NCBI GenBank assembly: GCA_038238915.1
Contig: JBBSFH010000004.1
Span: 62,001-126,000 of the forward strand
Source of the DNA: JAVVHE01 sp038238915
Lineage (GTDB): Bacteria > Pseudomonadota > Alphaproteobacteria > Sphingomonadales > Sphingomonadaceae
Reading direction: 5' to 3'
Length of the DNA: 64,000 bases
The translations under genes were made by a program, and so were the position numbers. The notes beneath the pieces are model-generated. The model worked only from the letters and a program-made list of their open reading frames with translations, did not search any database and was not told the DNA's origin. Every line of letters begins with the position of its first letter. Position 1 is the stretch's first letter. Below, one piece after another: positions 50,946 to 59,728 of the stretch.

Positions 50946-51743
50946 ATGAAGAGCGGCATGACCCGTTTGCGCCCGTTTCCCGCCGCCGTCCTGATCGCCC
51001 TCGCCGCCGCCACCGCGCTCTCGGGATGCGCCGGAGGCTCCAAGCGACCGCGCGCGGATACGAAGTATGTCGCGCGCGATGTCGAGACATTGTACGCAAA
51101 CGCCAAGGGATTGCTCGACCGCAAGCTGTACAAAGAGGCTGCGGGTGCTTTCGACGAGGTCGAGCGGCAGCATCCCTATTCGGTTTGGGCCCGGCGCGCC
51201 GAATTGATGAGTTCGTTCAGCTATTGGGCGGCGCGTGAATATTCCCAATCGATCCTGTCGGCGCAGCGCTTTCTGGCGCTGCATCCCGGCTACAAGGACG
51301 CACCCTACGCCTACTACCTGGTCGCGGTCGATTATTACGAACAGATCAACGACGTCGAGCATGATCAGAAGACGAGCACGCAGGCGCTGGACGCGTTGAC
51401 CGAACTGGTGCGTCGCTATCCGCAAACATCCTACGCCGCGGACGCGCGGCTAAAGATCGATCTGGTGCGCGATCACCTGGCGGGCAAGGAAATGGAGATC
51501 GGGCGCTTCTACCAGGGCCGCAGGCAGTGGCTGTCGAGCGTCGGCCGCTTCCGCAACGTCGTCGACAATTATCAGACGACCAGCCACACACCCGAGGCGC
51601 TCGAACGGCTGGTGGAAAGCTATATCGCGCTCGGCCTGCCCGAAGAGGCGAAGAAGGCTGGCGCGGTGCTGAACTATAACTACCCCGGATCGATCTGGTA
51701 CCAACGCGCCTACGCGTTGATGAACAAGCACCACGCCGCCTGA
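50946..51743 (+). CDS. bamD: Outer membrane protein assembly factor BamD
   Basis: A 265-residue lipoprotein of the BAM complex. The signal peptide ends in ALSGCAGG, with the lipidated Cys about residue 29 from the chosen ATG. Five TPR-like repeats follow, including ETLYANAKGLLDRKLYKEA, FDEVERQHPYSVWARRAEL and QRFLALHPGYKDAPYAYYL, all family hallmarks. ATG at 50958 is an alternative start. It is followed after 13 bases by recN, an order common in alphaproteobacteria. Confidence 0.96.
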   Translation: MKSGMTRLRPFPAAVLIALAAATALSGCAGGSKRPRADTKYVARDVETLYANAKGLLDRKLYKEAAGAFDEVERQHPYSVWARRAELMSSFSYWAAREYSQSILSAQRFLALHPGYKDAPYAYYLVAVDYYEQINDVEHDQKTSTQALDALTELVRRYPQTSYAADARLKIDLVRDHLAGKEMEIGRFYQGRRQWLSSVGRFRNVVDNYQTTSHTPEALERLVESYIALGLPEEAKKAGAVLNYNYPGSIWYQRAYALMNKHHAA

Positions 51744-51756
51744 ACTGCTGGGTCCC

Positions 51757-53436
51757 ATGCTGACGTCGCTCACTGTCCGCGACGTGGTGCTGATCGAGGC
51801 GTTGGACCTCGAATTCGGGCCGGGACTGCTCGCGCTGACGGGCGAGACCGGGGCGGGCAAATCGATCCTGCTCGATGCGCTGGGGCTCGTGCTCGGTGCG
51901 CGCGGCGAGACGGGACTGGTTCGGACTGGTGCGGCGCAGGCGAGCGTGGCGGCCGAGTTCTCGGTCGCCCCCGATCATCCGGCACGCGCGCTGCTGAAGG
52001 ACAACGGGCTGGAGGCCGAAGGGCCAATCCTGCTGCGCCGCACGCTGAAATCCGATGGCGGCGGGCGAGCGTTCGCGCAGGATACCGCTGTCGGAGTTGC
52101 GCTGCTGCGCGAACTGGGCGGATTGCTTGTCGAGGTGCATGGCCAGCATGACGAGCGCGGGCTGCTCAACCCGCGCGGGCATCGTGCACTGCTCGATCAG
52201 TTCGGCGGACTGGAGGCGCTGGCGGCCGAGACCGCCGCGGCGTTCGACGCGTGGCAAACTGCGCGCGCAGCGGTTGCGGACGCGGGCGTCGCGGCCGAGG
52301 CGGCGGAGCGCGAGCGCGAATGGCTCGAACATGCGGTTGGCGAATTGGAGGCGATGGCTCCCGTGCCGGGCGAGGAGGCCGATCTCGCCGCCGAGCGCAG
52401 CGCGATGCAGAAAGGCGCGCGGTTGACCGACGATCTGGGTGCAGTCGATGCGCTGCTCGGCGGATCAGACGGCGCGCTGGCGCAGTTGAGGCAGGCGGCG
52501 CGGCGGCTGGAGCGAATGGGCGGCGAGCATGAGGCGCTCGCCGAGGCCCTGGCGGCGCTGGACCGTGCGCTGAGCGAGGCGGGCACGGCGGAGGATGCGC
52601 TGGCGGCGGCGCACCAGGCGCTGGCGTTCGATCCGGCTCGGTTGGAGCGCGTGGAAGGGCGATTGTTCGATCTGCGCGGACTCGCGCGCAAGCACCGGGT
52701 CGAGGCCGACGCGCTGGCCGCACTTGCCGAGGAATTGCGCGCCAAACTGGATGCGACGCTGGCAGGGGAGGGGCTTGTCGCGCGCCTCACCGCCGAGGCC
52801 GCGCGCGCGCGGGCCGTGTTCATCGCGCTGGCGCAGCGGCTGAGCGTGGGCCGCGCGTCGGCGTCGGCGCGGCTCGATACGGCGGTGGCGGGCGAGCTTG
52901 CGCCGCTCAAGCTCGGCGCGGCGCGGTTTCGTGTGAGCATGTCGGCGTTGCCCGAGGCTGGGTGGGGGCCGTGCGGGCAGGACCGTGTGGAGTTCGAGAT
53001 CGCCACCAACCCGGGTGCGCCGTTCGCGCCGCTGGTCAAGATCGCCAGCGGCGGCGAACTTTCGCGTTTCACGCTGGCGCTCAAGGTCGCGCTCGCGGCG
53101 ACGCGTCAGGCAGCGACGCTGATCTTCGACGAAATCGATCGCGGCGTCGGCGGCGCGGTCGCGAGCGCGATCGGCGAGCGGCTGGCACGGCTGGCCGACG
53201 GCGCGCAGGTGCTGGTGGTGACGCACTCGCCGCAGGTCGCAGCGGCGGCGGCGCGGCAGTGGCGCATCGAGAAGGGCGACGCGGACGGGCGCGCAGTGAC
53301 GCGGTTGACCGCGTTGGGTGCGGGAGAGCGGCGCGAGGAGATCGCGCGGATGCTTTCGGGCACCGAGGTAACGGTAGAGGCGCGCGCGCAGGCGGGGCGG
53401 CTGCTGGGGGGCGGGGATTTGGGCCTGCTGCTGTAA
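51757..53436 (+). CDS. recN: DNA repair protein RecN
   Basis: RecN is an SMC-like ATPase for double-strand break repair. The 559-residue protein has Walker A in LALTGETGAGKSILLDALGL, a central Ala/Arg/Glu-rich coiled coil (about residues 150-390), the ABC signature KIASGGELSRFTLALKVAL, and Walker B TLIFDEIDRGVGG followed by VVTHSPQVAA. Length is normal. No LexA box was searched for beyond the short gap to bamD. Confidence 0.97.
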   Translation: MLTSLTVRDVVLIEALDLEFGPGLLALTGETGAGKSILLDALGLVLGARGETGLVRTGAAQASVAAEFSVAPDHPARALLKDNGLEAEGPILLRRTLKSDGGGRAFAQDTAVGVALLRELGGLLVEVHGQHDERGLLNPRGHRALLDQFGGLEALAAETAAAFDAWQTARAAVADAGVAAEAAEREREWLEHAVGELEAMAPVPGEEADLAAERSAMQKGARLTDDLGAVDALLGGSDGALAQLRQAARRLERMGGEHEALAEALAALDRALSEAGTAEDALAAAHQALAFDPARLERVEGRLFDLRGLARKHRVEADALAALAEELRAKLDATLAGEGLVARLTAEAARARAVFIALAQRLSVGRASASARLDTAVAGELAPLKLGAARFRVSMSALPEAGWGPCGQDRVEFEIATNPGAPFAPLVKIASGGELSRFTLALKVALAATRQAATLIFDEIDRGVGGAVASAIGERLARLADGAQVLVVTHSPQVAAAAARQWRIEKGDADGRAVTRLTALGAGERREEIARMLSGTEVTVEARAQAGRLLGGGDLGLLL

Positions 53437-53441
53437 CGCGC

Positions 53442-53483
53442 TTGACGATTGCGATCATCCGGCTACTGTTCGACATATGTCGA
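53442..53483 (+). promoter_or_regulatory. Promoter and palindromic operator of the ars operon
   Basis: TTGACG (53442-53447) and TACTGT (53464-53469) with a 16-base spacer form a good housekeeping promoter. TCGACATATGTCGA (53470-53483) is a perfect 14-bp palindrome that covers the predicted transcription start and the arsR start codon. It is the likely ArsR operator. The transcript would be leaderless or nearly so. Confidence 0.7.
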
Positions 53484-53827
53484 TGAGTCATTCCTCACCC
53501 ACCGAAACTGCGCTCGCCGCGTTGTCGGCGCTGGCGCACGCGCATAGGCTCGCTGCACACCGTGCGCTGGTCGTCGCTGGTCCGGCGGGGATGACAGCGG
53601 GCGCGATCGCCGACGCGCTCGGGCTTCCGCAGTCCTCGCTGTCCTTCCACCTCGCGCATCTGGTGCGGGCAGGACTGGCAACGCAGCGCCGCGCCAGTCG
53701 ACAGATGATCTATGCGGCCGACTTCGGCGCGGTGACCGCGCTCGTCGGTTATCTGACCGAAAATTGCTGTGGTGGCGCGGACTGCACAGCGAACGCGGCG
53801 AGCGAACCCGCACGGCGGGCGGCATGA
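53477..53827 (+). CDS. arsR: ArsR/SmtB family arsenite-responsive repressor
   Basis: A 116-residue winged-helix repressor. The recognition helix is GLPQSSLSFHLAHLVRAGL and the wing QRRASRQMIYA. The classical ELCVCDL metal box is absent. Instead three cysteines sit at the C-terminus (ENCCGGADC, residues 97, 98 and 103), like the As(III) site of the Acidithiobacillus ferrooxidans ArsR. The stop overlaps arsC (ATGA). ATG at 53483 is a possible alternative start. Confidence 0.9.
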   Translation: MSMSHSSPTETALAALSALAHAHRLAAHRALVVAGPAGMTAGAIADALGLPQSSLSFHLAHLVRAGLATQRRASRQMIYAADFGAVTALVGYLTENCCGGADCTANAASEPARRAA

Positions 53828-54240
53828 GCGTGACCGGGGTTACCATCTGGCACAATCCCGCGTGTGGCACGTCCCGCAACACGCTCGCACTGATCTGGGC
53901 GACCGGGACCGAACCCGAGGTGATCGAGTATCTGCAATGCCCACCGACCCGCGCTCGCCTTGCGGGCCTGATCGCGGCAGCCGGGATGATCCCGCGCGAG
54001 GTGCTCCGCATCAAGGGGACGCCTTACGTCAGTCTGGGTCTCGGCGATCCGACGCTATCGGACGAGGCGCTGGTCAACGCGATGATGGCGCATCCAAGTC
54101 TGATAAACCGGCCGCTGGTAGAGACGCCGCTCGGCGTGCGGCTTTGCCGGCCGTCGGAGCGCGTGCTCGACATCCTGCCCGCGAGACTGGTCCAGGATTT
54201 CACCAAGGAGGACGGCGAGGTCGTTCACGCTGCGCGGTGA
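53824..54240 (+). CDS. arsC: Arsenate reductase (glutaredoxin-coupled type)
   Basis: A 138-residue ArsC that reduces arsenate to arsenite with glutathione/glutaredoxin. The catalytic Cys is in IWHNPACGTSRNTL. The arginines that bind oxyanion are visible in the central part (IPREVLRIKGTPY) and in NRPLVETPLGVRLCRPSERVL. The start overlaps the arsR stop and its own stop overlaps the aquaporin gene, so the three genes are translationally coupled. Confidence 0.94.
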   Translation: MSVTGVTIWHNPACGTSRNTLALIWATGTEPEVIEYLQCPPTRARLAGLIAAAGMIPREVLRIKGTPYVSLGLGDPTLSDEALVNAMMAHPSLINRPLVETPLGVRLCRPSERVLDILPARLVQDFTKEDGEVVHAAR

Positions 54241-54908
54241 ACGAGCCACTCGGCCGCCGACTGTTCGCCGAGGCGCTGGGCTGCGCACTGCTTTTCGCTG
54301 CCGTGGTCGGTTCGGGAATCATGGCGGAGCGGCTGGCGGGCGGTAACGTCGCGGTCGCCTTGCTGGGTAACACCCTCGCCACGTCGGCGATGCTGCTGGT
54401 GCTGATCACCGTGCTGGGACCGATTTCGGGCGCGCACATGAATCCTGCGGTGAGCATGGTGGCCGCGCTTCGCGGCGATCTGAGCGCCCGCGAGGCGATG
54501 GCGTATATGGGGGTGCAACTCGCGGGCGGGCTGGCGGGCGTGATGGTGGCGCACGCCATGTTTGGGCTGCCTGCGCTGATGATCGGCGTTAAGGCCCGGA
54601 CAGGGGCCGGACAGTGGCTGGGCGAGGGCGTGGCAACCTTCTCGCTATTGCTCACGATCCTGGGCACGTTGCGCTGGCGACCCGACTGGACTCCGCTGAC
54701 CGTCGCGGCGGCAATCATCGCGGGCTACTGGTTTACCAGCTCGACAAGCTTCGCCAACCCCGCAATCACCCTGGCGCGCGCGCTAACCGACAGCTTCTCG
54801 GGCATCAGACCGGCGGACGCGCCCGCCTTTATTGCCGCGCAGTTGGCCGGCGCGCTGCTGGCGTGGGGTGCCGCTCGGCTGCTGTTCCCTGTGCCCGTAG
54901 CAAGGTAA
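54237..54908 (+). CDS. MIP family channel (aquaglyceroporin), probable arsenite efflux channel
   Basis: A 223-residue aquaporin-type channel with six transmembrane helices and both NPA motifs (AHMNPAVSM and FANPAITLA). The GTG start overlaps the arsC stop. In Sinorhizobium meliloti, AqpS in an ars operon takes the place of the ArsB pump, letting arsenite made by ArsC flow out down its gradient. The same logic fits here, since no arsB, acr3 or arsH is present. Function is inferred from context. Confidence 0.9.
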   Translation: MNEPLGRRLFAEALGCALLFAAVVGSGIMAERLAGGNVAVALLGNTLATSAMLLVLITVLGPISGAHMNPAVSMVAALRGDLSAREAMAYMGVQLAGGLAGVMVAHAMFGLPALMIGVKARTGAGQWLGEGVATFSLLLTILGTLRWRPDWTPLTVAAAIIAGYWFTSSTSFANPAITLARALTDSFSGIRPADAPAFIAAQLAGALLAWGAARLLFPVPVAR

Positions 54909-54941
54909 AGCCACGCTTCTGCACGCCGCCCGATCGTGCGC

Positions 54942-55484
54942 TCAACTGTCCGTCTGCGGCTGACTATGTGCGGCGGGCTCCAAGGATCGCGCGAGGATTA
55001 CGAACGCCAGATCGGCGCGACGGGGGGTGCCGATCGCGGGATTGCCGTAGGGGAAGGGTTCGATGCAGCCGGTATCGGTATAGCCGCGCCGCTGATACCA
55101 GGCGATCAGATCGGTGCGCTGGCCGATCACACGCATTTCGATCGTGTGCCTGCCGAGCGCGCGCGCGTGCCCCTCCGCAGCGCGGACGAGCGCCGAGCCA
55201 AGGCCGCCGGACTGGCGCGCGGGATCGACCGTGAGCAACCCCAGATACGCGCACGATCCCTTGTCGACGATCAGCACGCATCCGATCGGCGCACCGTCGA
55301 TTTCGGCGATCAGGAATGTCTGCGCAGGATCGGCGAGCATCGCGGCAAGTTGCGCGGGGTCTGTGCGCTGGCCGTCGATCAGATCGGCCTCGTGCGTCCA
55401 GCCGCCGCGCGCGCTGCCACCCCGATAGGCGCTTTCGATCAGCGCGTGCAGCGCGGGGATGTCGGCAGGTGTTGCGGCGCGCAT
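54942..55484 (-). CDS. GNAT family N-acetyltransferase
   Basis: A 180-residue GNAT protein. Motif A is LLTVDPARQSGGLGSALVRA, with LIAWYQRRGYTDTG as motif B. The N-terminus is MRAATPADIPALHALIESAY. The substrate is unknown. Its ATG overlaps the stop of the upstream TorF-like gene (ATGA), so the two are co-translated, though no functional link is obvious. Confidence 0.88.
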   Translation of the reverse strand: MRAATPADIPALHALIESAYRGGSARGGWTHEADLIDGQRTDPAQLAAMLADPAQTFLIAEIDGAPIGCVLIVDKGSCAYLGLLTVDPARQSGGLGSALVRAAEGHARALGRHTIEMRVIGQRTDLIAWYQRRGYTDTGCIEPFPYGNPAIGTPRRADLAFVILARSLEPAAHSQPQTDS

Positions 55485-56176
55485 CAGAAGCGCGCGCTCA
55501 CGGATGCGACCACGCCCGCTTGTGCATGGCCGCCGCGTGTATCCGTATCGACATAGCTCAGTCCCAGCGTGAAACGCCGCGCCACCTTGAGCGTCGCGCC
55601 GAGTTGCCAGTCCAGCTTGTGCCGCGCCTCGAACCCGTCCTCATAGCCGATGCCGGCCTTCAGGCTGATCGGCGTTCGCGGCACGCCGATGCCCAGGCTC
55701 GAATAGACGTAGACATTATCCCGTCCTCCGCGCTGTGGGGGCGCGTAGTTGACGCCCACGGTCGCGCTAGCAGGACCAAGATCGCGACTGAGCGAACCAT
55801 AGACCTCGTAGAAGCTGGCCCCATGGCCGCCGGGAAACACGTAGCCGTAGATGCCCGCATCGGGCTGCCAGCCGCCGATATTCCTGGTCCATCCACCGTA
55901 AAGATCGACCTCTGCGTCCGCTCCCGCATAGCCTGCGACCGACGACGCCCACCCGCTGGCGTAGAAGCCCGGCAGCGTATCGACGCGCACCGAAGCCTGC
56001 ACTGCGGGATCGCCGCTGGATCGGCTGACGCCGCGGAAGCGATAGTCCGAGACCAGCGCCGCTTCGCTGGTGAAGGTGGCGAAGGGAGGCGCATCGGACG
56101 GGCTTGCGGCCAGCGCGGCGCGTTGCCCGGACAACAGGATCAACGCGAGAGGTATGGCACGGGCGGCACGGAGCAT
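55484..56176 (-). CDS. TorF family putative porin
   Basis: A 230-residue secreted beta-barrel protein with a signal peptide (about residues 1-23, ending RAALAAS). The segment EAALVSDYRFRGVSRSSGDPAVQ is the Gcw_chp/TorF signature (YRFRGVS), followed by alternating hydrophobic strands and a C-terminal Phe (GVVASVSARF). The family is thought to form outer-membrane channels, but substrates are unknown. Confidence 0.86.
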   Translation of the reverse strand: MLRAARAIPLALILLSGQRAALAASPSDAPPFATFTSEAALVSDYRFRGVSRSSGDPAVQASVRVDTLPGFYASGWASSVAGYAGADAEVDLYGGWTRNIGGWQPDAGIYGYVFPGGHGASFYEVYGSLSRDLGPASATVGVNYAPPQRGGRDNVYVYSSLGIGVPRTPISLKAGIGYEDGFEARHKLDWQLGATLKVARRFTLGLSYVDTDTRGGHAQAGVVASVSARF

Positions 56177-56215
56177 CGCGCCCCGTTAGCCGCCCCTCCC
56201 GCGCGCGCCTAGGGA

Positions 56216-57478
56216 CTAGAACAGGAAGCCACCCTCGATCACGCCGCGATATTGCTCCCTGCGATCGAAATTCGAGCCGAATCCGCCGCCCGCATCGATA
56301 TTGCCGATGCCGGTATAGCTAAGGTCCGCACGCAGGAAGATCGGCCCTTTCTGGATCGCGGGCGTGACCGTGAGCGACCACGCGTCCGCGCGCACGCCAT
56401 AGCCGAACAGGTTGGGCGAGCCGTAAGCCAAAACCCCGTCATCGTTGCCCTGATCGTGGCGTCCGTAGCTCTTCTCATACTCGCCGCGCGCCGCGATGCT
56501 GAACCCGCCCTTGAACGCACGATTCACCAGCAATGCTCCACCGATCGATTCGGCGCGCCGATAGAGACCGATGCTTGGGATCACGTGCGTGCGCGCGTAT
56601 TGGATGTATGGGTTCACCGTCCACGGGCCGCTCTTATAGGTGTAGATGATGTCATACAGTTCGCCGTTGTTGTTCGCGGGCGGGGCCTGGAAGCGGAAGC
56701 TCTCGGTCTTGTCGAGATTACCGCCCGCCACGATCGAGAAACTGTTCCTGGCATCGATCGTGTACGCGAACGAGCCAACGAGCCAGTTCAGCTTGTCCGA
56801 ATAGAAGCCGTCGTTCAGCGAGACATTGATCGCGATCTTGCCCTTGGCATAGCCGATCTGCACGCCGCGACTGATCGCGGGCTCCTGGTTCCACAACAGG
56901 CCGCGTTCGATGTTCTGGTTCTGGAAGGTGAACGTGTATTCTGAACCGTAAAGCGTGGGTATCAGCCCGCCGATGATCGTCCATTCGGCGTTGGGGACGA
57001 TGCGGATGAACGCTTGGGGGACCGGCCCGAACAGCAGATCGGTCGCGCGCGTGGCCTTGAGATAGGCGGTGCCGAGCGAGGGGAGCGAATAGATGCCCGC
57101 CTGCACCGCGAACTGGACCTTGCCCGTGGTGGTCTGCACGAAGACCTGGCCGTTCGAGATATCGGCGCGGCTTTCCGGCTCGTTGGTCCCGAGCGCGCCG
57201 GGGTAGCTGGTGAACACGCCGACACCGGTGACCGCGCCGCTCACCACCACATGGCCGAGCGGGCTATCAAAACCGAACGGCGTGGTGTTGGCGCTGAGCG
57301 GGCCGCTGTAGGGCGGGAAGGCGGGCGCGGCGGGTGCCGCGGGAGCATCCACCGCTGGCGTTGCGGCAGGCGCGGCGGCAGCCGGCGCGGGCGGCGCCGT
57401 CGGCTGCGCGTCCTGCGCGTGCGCGGCGGCGCTGGTGAAGGTGGCGGCGGTCAACAGTGAAAGGCCAAGATGCTTCAT
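56216..57478 (-). CDS. Outer-membrane beta-barrel porin family protein
   Basis: A 420-residue protein with a signal peptide (MKHLGLSLLTAATFTSAAAHA), then an Ala/Pro-rich linker (about residues 23-55) and a barrel of many amphipathic strands ending in Phe (GVIEGGFLF). Segments such as GSEYTFTFQNQNIERGLLW and NPYIQYARTHVIPSIG resemble putative porins of the BBP2/outer-membrane type in sphingomonads. Substrate unknown. The 158-base gap upstream (57479-57636) holds no gene. Confidence 0.82.
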   Translation of the reverse strand: MKHLGLSLLTAATFTSAAAHAQDAQPTAPPAPAAAAPAATPAVDAPAAPAAPAFPPYSGPLSANTTPFGFDSPLGHVVVSGAVTGVGVFTSYPGALGTNEPESRADISNGQVFVQTTTGKVQFAVQAGIYSLPSLGTAYLKATRATDLLFGPVPQAFIRIVPNAEWTIIGGLIPTLYGSEYTFTFQNQNIERGLLWNQEPAISRGVQIGYAKGKIAINVSLNDGFYSDKLNWLVGSFAYTIDARNSFSIVAGGNLDKTESFRFQAPPANNNGELYDIIYTYKSGPWTVNPYIQYARTHVIPSIGLYRRAESIGGALLVNRAFKGGFSIAARGEYEKSYGRHDQGNDDGVLAYGSPNLFGYGVRADAWSLTVTPAIQKGPIFLRADLSYTGIGNIDAGGGFGSNFDRREQYRGVIEGGFLF

Positions 57479-57636
57479 TGGTCACAAATCCCCTTGCCGG
57501 GATTTGGCCCGGCACCCGGACAGCAATCAGCAAGGATCATGCCAACGCTGCTGCGCCGCAGCATTGCACGGGGTAGCGCAAGCGCGCGCGGGGGAATGCC
57601 GCGCAAAGCGTAAGCGAACGCCTAATGCGCGGGCAG

Positions 57637-58065
57637 TTACTCGATCGGTGGCCGCGCGCGCGCGCCCTTGATCGCTGCGCGCTTCCCCTTGGCTTCGTGA
57701 CGCCGTTCGATGGACGCCTTGGTAGGGAGGGTCGCGCGGCGGCGACGCGGCGATGGGACCGCTGCCGCGATCAGCGCGACCAGCCGATCGATCGCCGCCA
57801 CGCGGTTCATCTCCTGCGTCCGATGCTCCTCCGCCAGCAGCACGATCACGCCGTCCTGCGTCAGCCGCCGCCCCGCCGCCACTGCCGCGCGCGCCTTGAC
57901 CGGATCGGGCAGCGAGCGCGTGCCCGCGAGATCGAAGCGCAGTTCGACTGCGGTAGAGACCTTGTTCACATTCTGCCCGCCCGGTCCGCTCGCGCGCACG
58001 AAGCGCAACTCGATTTCATCGTCGCCGATAGAGAGGCCATGGCCCACATCATGACGGGCGCTCAC
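57637..58065 (-). CDS. arfB: Alternative ribosome-rescue factor ArfB (YaeJ-type peptidyl-tRNA hydrolase)
   Basis: A 142-residue class I release-factor-like protein that frees stalled ribosomes. It has the catalytic GGQ motif in VRASGPGGQNVNKVSTAVEL and the basic C-terminal tail that enters the empty mRNA channel (PSPRRRRATLPTKASIERRH, then EAKGKRAAIKGARARPP). The GTG start overlaps the stop of the upstream transporter gene (GTGA). The longer open frame upstream is a shadow of the transporter. Confidence 0.93.
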   Translation of the reverse strand: MSARHDVGHGLSIGDDEIELRFVRASGPGGQNVNKVSTAVELRFDLAGTRSLPDPVKARAAVAAGRRLTQDGVIVLLAEEHRTQEMNRVAAIDRLVALIAAAVPSPRRRRATLPTKASIERRHEAKGKRAAIKGARARPPIE

Positions 58066-59312
58066 CTCCGCCGCCGCGCCATGCCGAAATAGGCCGCAGC
58101 CGCAACTACTGAGCACACCGCGATCACCGTCGCCGGAGGCCGGGCGGTACCATCGTGCAGGCTGGTGGCGATCGTGGCGGCGACCGCGCCGACGGTGAAG
58201 CTCGCCGTCCCCGCGAGCGCGGCAACCGATCCGGCGTGTGCGGGATCGACCGCGAGCGTCTCCGCGGTAAGGTTGGCCTGCGCGAAGCCGTAGGCCGCCA
58301 TCGTCAGGCTGGAGAAGCCGAAACTCGCCCAGAGGCCCGCGCCCGGACCCCATGCGGTCAATGCGAACGCGGTGCCGACCACCAGTGCGGCCGCAAGCGC
58401 TGCGGCCGCGATGAGGGCGGGCTGGCTGCGCCGCAACAGCACGCGGTTGATCTGTGCCGCGCCGATGAAGGCGACCGCGTTCGAGGCGAACAGCGCGCTG
58501 AACTGAACCGGCGTGAGACCGAAATCGGCGATGAACAATGTCGAGCTCGAAGCGACGTAGACGAACAGGCTTGCACCTGAAAACGCCATCGCAAGTAGAT
58601 GCCCTTGCAGGCGCGGATGTGTGAGCAGGGTCCAGTAAACGCGCGCCGGATGCAGCGCGCGTGCCGACTCGCGCGCGGCGTGACTGCGCGTTTCGGGCAA
58701 CCCCGCCCAGACTGCGGCGAAGGCCACCAGCCCGAACATCCCGAGCGCCCAGAATATCGCGCGCCAGCCGAACAGCGCGAGCAGTCCCGATCCGGCCAGC
58801 GGAGCAAGCACCGGTGCCATGCCCAGCACCAGCGTCAAGAGCGAGAAGATGCGCGCAGTCTCGTTGGTGTGGAACCGGTCGCGTACCACCGCACGGCTGA
58901 TCACCAGCGCCGCACAGCCACCCAGCCCCTGCACCACACGCGCGCCAATCAGCACCTCGATCGTGGGTGCCTTCGCCGCCGCGATCGAGGCGAGCACATA
59001 GAGCGCGATTCCGCCAAGCAGTGGACGCCGCCGCCCGGCGCGATCGGAGAGCGGCCCATGGACGAGCTGCCCGATAGCGACGCCGATCAGGAACGCGGAT
59101 AGCGTCGCGCCGACCGCGCCCGGCGATGCGTGCAGCGCACGGCCCATTGTGGGCAGGCTCGGCAAATACAGGTCGATGGACATCGCGCCGAACGCGGTCA
59201 GCGCGCCCAGCAGCAGGATCAGCGAGGGCTTGGGCCGCGCGGCGGGCTGCGTGGCATCGGCCATGCCAGAAGATTGACCAGAAGATTGGCCAGAAGATTG
59301 GATCGTCGCCAT
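58062..59312 (-). CDS. Bcr/CflA family multidrug efflux MFS transporter
   Basis: A 416-residue drug:H+ antiporter with 12 transmembrane helices. GALTAFGAMSIDLYLPSLP is the Bcr/CflA N-terminal signature (Asp in helix 1), GPLSDRAGRRRPLLGG is motif A, and VLGMAPVLAPLAGSGLL is motif C of the antiporters. The N-terminus encodes three SSGQ-type units from a 12-bp tandem repeat. If translation starts at the ATG at 59264 instead, the repeat is in the leader. Confidence 0.9.
   Translation of the reverse strand: MATIQSSGQSSGQSSGMADATQPAARPKPSLILLLGALTAFGAMSIDLYLPSLPTMGRALHASPGAVGATLSAFLIGVAIGQLVHGPLSDRAGRRRPLLGGIALYVLASIAAAKAPTIEVLIGARVVQGLGGCAALVISRAVVRDRFHTNETARIFSLLTLVLGMAPVLAPLAGSGLLALFGWRAIFWALGMFGLVAFAAVWAGLPETRSHAARESARALHPARVYWTLLTHPRLQGHLLAMAFSGASLFVYVASSSTLFIADFGLTPVQFSALFASNAVAFIGAAQINRVLLRRSQPALIAAAALAAALVVGTAFALTAWGPGAGLWASFGFSSLTMAAYGFAQANLTAETLAVDPAHAGSVAALAGTASFTVGAVAATIATSLHDGTARPPATVIAVCSVVAAAAYFGMARRRR
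59266..59301. repeat. 12-bp tandem repeat, three copies
   Basis: CCAGAAGATTGA followed by two copies of CCAGAAGATTGG, at 59266-59277, 59278-59289 and 59290-59301. Because the unit is 12 bp, copy number changes keep the frame of the Bcr-type transporter and would only lengthen or shorten its SSGQ leader, or its 5' leader if the later ATG is used. Confidence 0.85.
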
Positions 59313-59407
59313 ATGGGCGGCGGGCTTTGACAGCGGCGGCTGGCGATGGCAACCGCGCACCCTTATATGAGGCGTCTTGCGGTTCGCCCGCCACACGGAG
59401 ACTTGTT

Positions 59408-59725
59408 TTGATCAAACCCGAATGGGGCACCAAACGTGCCTGCCCCAAATGCAACACGCGATTCTACGATCTGACCAAGGACGATCCGGTCACCTGCATC
59501 AATTGCGGCAACGCGTGGGTGCCCGATCCGATTCTGAAGTCCAAGCAGCCGCTGAGCTACGATCAGCCCAAGACAGCCGTCGCCAAGGATCCCGTCGAGG
59601 GCGAGCTGGGCGAAGAAGATCTGGAGATCGACGAGGCCGAGACGCCCGCCGACGAGGAGAACGATATCGGCGGCGAGGACGAACTCGCCGAAGTGGTCGA
59701 TCCCGCGAGCGAGCAGGAGGTCTAA
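59408..59725 (+). CDS. TIGR02300 (FYDLN_acid) family protein
   Basis: A 105-residue acidic protein of the alphaproteobacterial FYDLN family, function unknown. The N-terminal half is a zinc-ribbon-like module: IKPEWGTKRACPKCNTRFYD with CxxC, then LTKDDPVTCINCGNAWVPDP with a second CxxC. The C-terminal half is a run of Glu/Asp (GELGEEDLEIDEAE; ADEENDIGGEDELAE). The start is TTG at 59408 with GGAG 7 bases upstream. In many relatives it precedes aroA; here a nuclease-like gene follows instead. Confidence 0.9.
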   Translation: MIKPEWGTKRACPKCNTRFYDLTKDDPVTCINCGNAWVPDPILKSKQPLSYDQPKTAVAKDPVEGELGEEDLEIDEAETPADEENDIGGEDELAEVVDPASEQEV

Positions 59726-59728
59726 CTT

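Noticed and set aside
53769..54236. N-terminal extension of the aquaporin frame across arsC
   Set aside because: It is a shadow of arsC; the GTGA overlap at 54237 gives a normal channel start.
59266..59301. Short tandem repeats as a CRISPR array
   Set aside because: The units are 12 bp and directly adjacent, without spacers, and no cas gene is present.
57637..59457. One continuous 606-codon frame covering arfB and the Bcr-type transporter
   Set aside because: Only the last 142 codons look like protein (ArfB with GGQ). The upstream part is an out-of-frame shadow of the transporter. The GTG at 58065 overlapping the transporter stop is the real start, so there is no fusion.
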